Assembly (NCBI RefSeq): GCF_963678975.1
Contig: NC_089274.1
Location: forward strand, 49,856,900-49,920,899
Length of the DNA: 64,000 bases
Reading direction: 5' to 3'
From: Dysidea avara
Lineage: Eukaryota > Porifera > Demospongiae > Dictyoceratida > Dysideidae
The position numbers and the translations under genes were made by a program. The notes beneath the pieces were generated by a model. It saw only the letters and a list, made by a program, of their open reading frames with translations, was not told where the DNA came from and ran no database searches. This document shows positions 56,295 through 64,000 of this stretch, one piece after another. Each line of letters opens with the position of its first letter. The first letter of the stretch is position 1.

Positions 56295-59200
56295 ATGGAC
56301 GTGGATGATCCTGTAGTATCAGAGGTGGGTTATATGAGACATGTGATCCACGATGTTATCCCGCTATTAGGGTAACGTGTACGTCAGTCAGTCACTGACT
56401 GAACACTTGTACGTGTTCCAGGTGAGTGTACCATGCTGCATATGTGTCGTATACTATCGGATAATTAGTATCCTAACCGGCCGGCATGTTACTCACGTGA
56501 TCAGCAGAATATACTGAAATCCAGGATTAAACCAGTCCAGAATAAGGTGGGGCGTGTCACGTGACATCGATCACGTGATGTTATGTAGGTGGAGCTAGAG
56601 GTATCATTGCCAATGGATACTGGTAATTATAGCAACAGCAAGGGAGAGAGCATAGCTACTAGAATAGGTTGTGGAGTTGCCGACCTTGATTACGAGAGGT
56701 GGGCATGTAGAGGGTGTGGCGTGGAATCATGTGATCTCTAGGGGAATGATGGATAAACAAGTACTGACATCAAAACTGGTTGACATGGCAAGCAACAGAT
56801 ATGCTATTGCAGTGTTGAAAGATGGTGAGAGCATGTTATAATCTGACCTGTGATTAGGGGTAATCCCTTCTCCAAAGGTCACAGTATAAGTTATCTTATT
56901 GCAAGAGGTCATGTGTGTGATAAACAAGTGTTAAGATGGCTTGCAGTTTTAGTCCTATAAAGCCCATGCTACTCTAATAGGGCAGTCGTAACAAAACAGC
57001 TGAAATGGTATCGGTATGCAAACACACCCGTCTGTCCGTCCCTTGTGTTTTAAGATATACACTTGAAATTCCACCGACGTACTAGCACATTTTTGCTGAC
57101 TTCTGTAAGTCTGTTGAAGGTCTAAATATCACTACAACAATATTACTATTTGCTCCTTAAATAATAAAATATTGAAACATGACCTTAGCAATTGGCTTAG
57201 TAACACTCGAAGCTATTGTACGCTACTAGTACATCTCAGATAAAGTCCCACACCTTTCAAATCCTTCATAAGTCAACTGGTAAATCAGACTTGTGATGCA
57301 TTGATTAATTGGTAAATAATCAGAAACCAGTTTTAATGACCCTGATGCTATTGTCTCATAAAAAAAAAAAATGAAGTTTAAAAATGGAAAATACGTGTGA
57401 AATTTTGGTAAACACAAACACAAACATCGGATCATTTATCAATATCGGCCATTATATGAATTTCAATATTGGATAATCAAACAAAACAGCGCTTCACTAC
57501 TGATCCATCATTAAATTGTTCACGTGATCTGCCTTTGTAAGGTGATTGCAGAAGATAGGACTGGATGATGTCCATGCTAAGATATGATCAATAGACCTTA
57601 AATTTGTCAACAAATGTAGAGGTTAAACAATAAGGAATGTAATAATGCCATCATATTTAATGGAAATACACTGTATCGAAAAATGTTTAGTTGAGTACTG
57701 ACATGTTTTACACATAAAGCAGCTTGTAGTGTACCAGGGAGTGGTCCAGACTTGGTGGGGAACCACTTAGGTCGGGATGTTCTGCTATTCTTGAATAACA
57801 GATAAGATGATTGAGGCCTGAAATTGTGGGTTGGTTGTGCCATCTGGACATGACATTCACTGGTGTGTGTGTGTAGTGTGTGTGTTCTATTAGAGTAATC
57901 ACAGAGCAAACACACTTGATCATGTGAGCCATGAAGGCTATAGCTTAATTTGTGGTCTTTACTTGTTACCTGAATACCGTGTGTATAATACATCATCTAC
58001 AATAGTTACCTGAATACCGTGTGTATAATACATCATCTACAATAGTTACCTGAATACCGTGTGTATAATACATCATCTACAATAGTTACCTGAATACCGT
58101 GTGTATAATACATCATCTACAATAGTTACCTGAATACCGTGTGTATAATACATCATCTACAATAGTTACCTGAATACTGTGTGTATAATACATCATCTAC
58201 AATAGTTACCTGAATACCGTGTGTATAATACATCATCTACAATAGTTACCTGAATACCGTGTGTATAATACATCATCTACAATAGTTACCTGAATACCGT
58301 GTGTATAATACATCATCTACAATAGTTACCTGAATACCGTGTGTATAATACATCATCTACAATAGTTACCTGAATACCGTGTGTATAATACATCATCTAC
58401 AATAGTTACCTGAATACCGTGTGTATAATACATCATCTACAATAGTTACCTGAATACCGTGTGTATAATACATCACCTACAATAGTTACCTGAATACCGT
58501 GTGTATAATACATCATCTACAATAGTTACCTGAATACCGTGTGTATAATACATCATCTACAATAGTTACCTGAATACCGTGTGTATAATACATCATCTAC
58601 AATAGTTACCTGAATACCGTGTGTATAATACATCATCTACAATAGTTACCTGAATACCGTGTGTATAATACATCACCTACAATAGTTACCTGAATACCGT
58701 GTGTATAATACATCATCTACAATAGTTACCTGAATACCGTGTGTATAATACATCATCTACAATAGTTACCTGAATACCGTGTGTATAATACATCATCTAC
58801 AATAGTTACCTGAATACTGTGTGTATAATACATCATCTACAATAGTTACCTGAATACCGTGTGTATAATACATCACCTACAATAGTTACATCATCTACAA
58901 TAGTTACATCATCTACAATAGTTAATATGACATAACTACCAAACCTCACTACTCCCTCATTAGTGACACTTGATTACCATCATTTATAAAGTAGTGGTCT
59001 GATCACCATGGTGATGAAGACTATGGGAAGGGTAACACTACACAAAATGTTTCACTGTCTACAAGGACCTTTTATGTGTTATCCCTGCCTGAGTGCGAGT
59101 ATACATGCAATATTAAGTTTGAGTTTTATAGTGGGACCTGTTACAGTTAAAATGGTTACAATAAGTTGAGTGTGTATTCTGTAGAACAATTTGACATGTG

Positions 59201-60584
59201 TGGCTCCTGAGGTACTTGCAAGTTAATTGGTGTATTTAATGGTTGCAGTGTCACTCCTTGCTGTGGTGTATCAACATAATTGTATTGTACTCATTGTGGA
59301 ATAATGACGTGTCTAATGGTTACTATGGTGACACACAGGGGAACTACATTTGGTCCCTCTCAAGAGAATATTACAACTTCGTCCTGATTTTGGCTACCTT
59401 GACAAAGCTGTCATCGGCGATCAAAAGATGATCAAAGAACGAGAAGGTGGGTGTGATTCTATGTGAGTGTGTGGGTACCATAACAACAGGTACGGAAACT
59501 GAAGAAGAGGAGGAGGAAGCCAGACCAGTGCAGGTATATAGCTACATGATTCTCACTAGCATGATAGGGTGTGTGGCTTAATGATATTTTACTATCCAGA
59601 TATCCTGAACTAAATCAAATATCCAATGGTAGTGCCATCATCACTACATTGTCATGAACCTGCCTGACCTGAACAAGCTAGCATAACAATTGAAGTAGAA
59701 AATCATGCTTTAGTTTTAGAAACAATCTTGATGGCTTGAAATATCTGTCATGTGACTGATATCGCGGATTTCACGACCGTAGTCACAAATTTTTATGGAT
59801 TTGACTGAAAAAGCCAATCAAATTAAAGTACAGCCATTCAAATCTCGATTTGATTGGCTTGTTTTCACATGACAGCATTGACTTTGATGACAACAGCTGT
59901 GCTAATCATGATACAGTTAATTTCAGGTTGTTTGTGAATGCAATCGAACAATTCGCACACGTAATTTTCAAACATGATCATGTGAATGCTTACGTGAAGT
60001 GTTTCAATGTATTGAATAACTACCTCAGTATGCCCCTGGCATTGTCTAATGATCTTAGGAGGCGAATAATGCAGTTGTGCTAGTGAAAGGAGCTTGGTTG
60101 AAAAGAAACAGCTCACGTGACCCACTCAGCATGATTAGTCATGTACATGACATTGTAAATGACTAAAACAATCCTATCAGTTTGTTCTATGACTAGAAAT
60201 AGATTACGTGAATACTTAGGGATAGCTTGATGATCAAAACAATTGAAGTGGTTCGGGTACTTGAAATAAACACTCTGGACAAGACGACAAACAAGTACAT
60301 TAAAACAGTTAAAGTACTGCCTATGCTTGTGTGTAACAATAATACAGCACTTGTGGGGTGGTGTCTTGAGACTAATACAGCATCAGTTATGTATTAACTG
60401 TCACTACACCTGTTGTACTGTATTATGCACATCTCATTGTAGATACTATCTGACATGTTTGCAGGTGCAGATAGCTCGGGTGAAGTCAGACAAAGCTGAA
60501 GCTGCTCACAAAGCATCATATCGTTACCAGCAACAGCAGCTGCAAGAAGAACAGTGGGTGGAGTTGAACTGCATCAACCTACAG
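56295..60584 (+). CDS. POLR3E: POLR3E (RPC5)-like RNA polymerase III subunit, first eight exons
   Basis: RPC5/RPC37-type subunit of RNA polymerase III, which dimerises with the RPC4 homologue and acts in initiation and termination. Exons: 56295-56324, 56371-56421, 56469-56546, 56589-56698, 56742-56824, 59339-59446, 59490-59533, 60465-60584; 208 codons, all phases consistent. Family landmarks in order: MDVDDPVVSE; VYVSQSLTEHLYVFQ then YPNRPA; RIKPVQNKVELEV; NYSNSKGESIA; MDKQVLTSK; GELHLVPLKRILQLRP; FGYLDKA; an acidic Glu run; then a Lys/Gln-rich helix with EEQWVELNC. Five introns are only 42-47 bp; intron 5 is 2.5 kb and holds a 40-bp minisatellite. The ATG at 56295 matches the family's acidic N-terminus. 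The rest of the gene must lie past 60584 and was not found before the window end. Confidence 0.88.
57968..58923. repeat. 40-bp minisatellite (about 23 units) in POLR3E intron 5
   Basis: Unit AATAGTTACCTGAATACCGT plus GTGTATAATACATCATCTAC, period exactly 40, almost identical copies. Each unit contains GTTACCTGAA, which resembles an inverted splice donor. Confidence 0.97.
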
Positions 60585-61047
60585 GTGAGTAGCCCATCTG
60601 TGTTGCAATGATGCTAATGATCATTAGCATCATTGCAGCTATTTCTTGGCCGCCACCTTTGATTTTACAACTTTTTCACCCTGGCCTGTTTGGAGGGCTG
60701 CGTCCTTTTTTCACAGCTTGGCTGTTTTTGGCACAGCTACATTTTAGCTTTTCAACAGCCAAGACCATCTCTCTAAAAAGGGTAAATTCCCAGGTGAAAT
60801 ATAACTAACCTGTCTAATGCAGCCGCTATCTGAATGGGGATGTGTTTCAATTAGAGCAGTCCACTGTTTGCGATACTGCAATTCCATTAAGTAAGCACAT
60901 TTAGTTACCGATCCCAACTCGGCTGCAATGGCTTACTAGTCCTGCATATTGTCATGTCTACCATAAGTGATATATGATGCCCTAATATGGTAGCACCTTG
61001 GGTCTAGCTCAACACCATTATTGCTAAGAGTTGATAATAAATTTGTT

Positions 61048-61218
61048 TGGATAACCGACCCCATTGGATAACCGACCCCATTGGATAACCGACCCCATTG
61101 GATAACCGACCCCATTGGATAACCGACCCCATTGGATAACCGACCCCATTGGATAACCGACCCCATTGGATAATCAACCCCATTGGATAAACGACCCCAT
61201 TGGATAACCGACCCCATT
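61048..61218. repeat. 17-bp minisatellite (about 10 units)
   Basis: Unit GGATAACCGACCCCATT, two units varied (AATCAACC, AAACGACC). Lies after the last recognised POLR3E exon. Confidence 0.95.
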
Positions 61219-61330
61219 GAAGAGAGCAGAGATTAACCATACTTCCCCAAGATCAGGTGGCAGTGCATCATCACAGATTGGCCGGTATACATTAGCTATT
61301 ATAGTGTGCTACTATAGTATGTTAAAGATT

Positions 61331-61524
61331 ATTAATTTAAAAATGAAGTAGGGATCCAAGCAATAAAAGTAGTGAAACAAGAGATGAATGATAGTATAAC
61401 AGCTTAGCCTCAGTGGGAAAATCCCTACATTGGCATGTTATAACAATCATTTTGTTTAATGCCAAAGTAGGGATTTTCCCACCTACTTTTTATCGCTTGG
61501 ATTCCTACTTCATTGTAAATTAAT
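61331..61524. mobile_element. foldback MITE, family G copy 2
   Basis: AATTTAAAAATGAAGTAGGG... pairs with ...CCTACTTCATTGTAAATT; shorter than copy 1 at 17740-17972 but with the same arms (AGTAGTGAAACAAGAG, GTGGGAAAATCCCTAC). Confidence 0.7.
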
Positions 61525-61860
61525 ATACTATATACTAATATAAGTATACTAGTTTGTTTGGCTTTTTTTTTGTTACAGCTACAGCTACACTTGTGTGACT
61601 GTTCTGTTAGTCAGCCTTTTACCTACCAAGGGATGTGTCGCTATTTCATATTTTCATTGTGCTAGCATTATGAATACAGCTAGACCAATAATAGTAATAG
61701 TGGGCTGTGTCATCATGATAGGTTGCTAAAAGATGTGGTCTTGGTGCTTGATTGTTAAGAATAGGCCTGTCATTGAACTTATCTCGAAGTTTCAGGTTTC
61801 CACTGAGCACAAGAGCTTAAATAAATTTGTGGAATTTAATAAATAAATAAATAAATAAAA

Positions 61861-62360
61861 TATGCTGCTCAAGGAAAGGACTGATAGCCTCGATATGGTT
61901 TCATTGCATCAACCTTCAGTGCTGGTCACTGTAAAGCATTAATACAATAAATACTTTAGGATTAAGGAAGAAAATCCATCCCTCCTGGAGGAGACTGAGT
62001 GTGGCCCCGACTAGACATTGGGTGACCTGCAGTTCGATTCCTGGGGTTAGAGGGATTTATTTCCTTACTTTGGCCCCTTTTCTGTTACACCTTTTCAGCT
62101 ATAAGTCACTAAGTCTAAGTCCTTGAAACTAGGTTAGGTAATCCTAAGGCTGCAGCACATGTTGCTGCAGACCTTCAGTGCTGATCACTGTAAAGCATTA
62201 ATACAATACAATACAACAAGAAGAAGACCAGCCTGATTGAAGATAAAAGGAAAGACAAGGCACAGAGGACACACACTCGTCAGAACCCCAAAAGGCACAT
62301 CCCACCGGTGAGCTTGTTATTGTAGCGTAAAATGGTGGCAGTGCACTGCTTCGTTTGGCC
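61861..62360. repeat. dispersed repeat H copy 2, split by a SINE-like insertion
   Basis: 61861-61910 and 62217-62360 match consecutive parts of 18385-18600. Between them lies about 305 bp beginning and ending with copies of CTTCAGTGCTGRTCACTGTA and AATACAATA tails, with a B-box-like GCAGTTCGATTCC near 62027. This is consistent with a tRNA-derived SINE. An (AATA)n tract precedes the copy at 61840. Confidence 0.55.
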
Positions 62361-62535
62361 TCTGGCCTTACCACTGTGGTCAGGCAGGCAGGCAAGCATC
62401 GAGGCCCATAGGCAGGCATAGAGCATGGAACATCAGCATGGGACCCATACCAACAAAATGACATCTTATTCCTAGAAAAGGTCCAACGTAGAGCTGCCCG
62501 GTGGGCATTGCCTGACCATAATAGACCTAGCAGTG

Positions 62536-63509
62536 CAGCGTTGGGGGTGTGTAACGCGTTACGTAAATATTGTTACATTTGTGGTAACTAAGTAATATAA
62601 CGAAATATGCTTTAAAAGCAGGTAATATAACTCAAGTTACTTTACTTACAAATGTTATGCAGTACCTAAGTAATATAGTAACGAATCTAATTTTACATAA
62701 TATTATTACTACAAGTAACGAAGTTACTAATCTTGTTAGTGACCCACTGAGTAACGCCTAGCCACAATGAAATAATGAAGTCTACTGAATGAAGCTCATT
62801 CACCAGCTTCTTACTTATAACCAAGATTTGCACATTGCCCAACAACGCAATCATGTCACGTGATAAGGTGGTAGTTTCACATGTGACAGCTTAAGGCTGT
62901 GGACACAAAGTAATATAATATGTAATATTTATTATATGGGTAATATGTAACTGTAACTAAATAGTAGTGATGCACCGATACCACTTTTTCACTACCGATC
63001 CGATACCGATACATTTGAGGCCGGAAATGGCCGATACCAATACTTTTCCCCACAGGCATTTCTCACAAGAACCAGCCAGTGATTTAGCTTACTACATTTG
63101 CTAATCTCATCAACTGCGGTTTGCTGGTTTTGTGGCTATCAATTGCGCGAAGATAATAATTAATGGCTTCAATGAATCTTATTTCGTGGCTTACTTCAGT
63201 TTCCACTGTACTAATACTGCTAGCAGCTGGCTTCTTTTAAGGAATTCATGGCTTATATCAGCTTTTGCTCAACTCTGTTCAATGAGTTATGTACGCCACC
63301 ATCTTGATAAGTAATTAAATGACGTCATTTAAAGTATCGGTTGGTATCGGGCATTTATAGCTTTACCGATACAAATCCGATACCACCAAAATAGGGCCGA
63401 TACCAATGCTAGTATCGGTATCGGTGCATCACTACTAAATAGTTCAGTTGCAAGTAATAATATGTAATATGTAACTAGTTACTTTTACGAAGTAACTGTC
63501 CCAACACTG
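62536..63509. mobile_element. hAT-type MITE family B copy 2, host of a nested insertion
   Basis: Begins CAGCGTTGGGGGTG and ends ...CCCAACACTG, colinear with 41106-41577 except for the insertion at 62965-63434. The flanks (TAGCAGTG / CTTATATG) do not form a clear duplication. Confidence 0.8.
62965..63434. mobile_element. hAT-type MITE, 8-bp TSD CTAAATAG, nested in family B
   Basis: A 470-bp element with perfect 18-bp TIR TAGTGATGCACCGATACC. CTAAATAG at 62957-62964 and 63435-63442 is duplicated relative to the single CTAAATAG in the intact copy at 41106-41577, so the empty site is present in this window. Subterminal CCGATACC words resemble those of the 43346 element. Confidence 0.93.
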
Positions 63510-64000
63510 CTTATATGCTAGAGATTTTGGATTGGCTATCACTTGAATCTAGACAAAGAATTGGTCGACTACAAACATTTTATAAAGGGATCGACAACTT
63601 ATCAGAATTATCCATTCCACCATATTTCTTGTCAACTCAACTCAACGATCCACCAGACACCACCACATCCATCACTTTATCCAACCCAGTACACGGTCCA
63701 GTTATTACCAACATTCTTTTTTTCCAAGCACAATCAAAGATTGGAACAGCTTGCTCATAGAATCAGAAAACATAGATACATTTACTAATTACTTATTGTC
63801 TATCTAATTGTTTGCTGTGTGTATGTGTGATTTCTTTGGGGTGTTGATTGCCCCCTGGGAGCATCGGCGATTTTCGTCTGCCCAGTAACAACAAATAAAT
63901 AAATAAATAAATATAATTTGAGTTTCAGTGATTTAAAAAAAAATTCTCATCTGTAAGTGTTTTCTTGTTTTTTAATGCTGTATTTGATGTTAGATGGACT

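Larger units (their letters stand above)
62418..63800 (+). pseudogene. LINE reverse-transcriptase C-terminal remnant, split by nested elements
   Basis: 62418-62534 reads EHGTSAWDPYQQNDILFLEK then VQRRAARWALPDHNRPSS; 63512 onward reads YMLEILDWLSLESRQRIGRL and, after a frame change near 63650, STIKDWNSLLIESENIDTF and stop. These match the end of CR1/RTE-like non-LTR retrotransposon proteins. A 3' UTR and (AAATA)n tail follow (63895-63912). Frameshifted and interrupted by the hAT-type element at 62536-63509, so non-functional. Confidence 0.75.
58924..64000. other. non-exonic parts: remaining POLR3E introns and beyond
   Basis: Apart from exons 59339-59446, 59490-59533 and 60465-60584 and the repeats listed separately, no coding segment was recognised. 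The small minus-strand open frame around 59865-60125 overlaps AT-rich inverted words (TTGATTTGATTGGCTT and complement) and looks non-coding. Confidence 0.5.

Noticed and set aside
57607-57996. Minus-strand 129-aa frame
   Set aside because: Lies in POLR3E intron 5 antisense, ends in the 40-bp array and contains the dispersed CTCTATTAGAG motif; no family features.
62528-63517. 8-bp target duplication for the family B copy
   Set aside because: TAGCAGTG and CTTATATG agree at too few positions; the element is real by homology but the duplication is not shown.

Overview
The window is animal genomic DNA: AT-rich, intron-dense, and dominated by minisatellites and small DNA transposons. The genes are conserved animal genes, several with introns of only 42-55 bp. 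I infer an early-branching metazoan, plausibly a demosponge, from the mixture of tiny introns, hAT- and Harbinger-like MITEs and a Ty3/gypsy element. That placement is inference; no species marker is present. All gene models were built by hand from splice signals, phase continuity and remembered family features, not from alignments.

Layout. (1) About 1-3.9 kb, plus strand: the 3' part of a LENG8-like SAC3/GANP-domain gene. (2) 5.9-30.2 kb, minus strand: a complete 29-exon KATNIP (KIAA0556)-like gene whose reading phase is continuous from ATG to stop (1192 aa). Its long introns hold seven minisatellites, several MITEs and an LTR retrotransposon. (3) 30.4-32.05 kb, plus: an intronless DNAJC11-like gene, head-to-head with KATNIP across 245 bp. 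(4) 32.2-39.3 kb, plus: a six-exon FOXK-like gene (FHA plus forkhead, 610 aa). (5) 42.4-43.2 kb, minus: the 3' part of a cysteine-rich single-pass membrane protein. (6) 45.6-47.0 kb, minus: a candidate two-exon 43-aa protein. (7) 47-56.2 kb: no convincing gene; hairpins, tRNA-like sequences, a 2.1-kb foldback element and nested MITEs. (8) 56.3 kb to the window end, plus: the first eight exons of a POLR3E (RPC5)-like RNA polymerase III subunit gene, which runs off the window. Its last visible stretch contains a LINE remnant with two nested hAT-type insertions.

Functionally this is a set of unlinked housekeeping genes: mRNA processing or export (LENG8), cilium/microtubule biology (KATNIP), mitochondrial membrane organisation (DNAJC11), transcription control (FOXK) and Pol III transcription (POLR3E). 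The layout is striking because introns are either minimal (42-55 bp) or kilobase-sized and packed with repeats. The least explained structures are the palindromic 2.1-kb element carrying a mirrored coding-like segment, the tRNA-like unit split by a 21-bp GC-rich hairpin, and the 43-aa protein.
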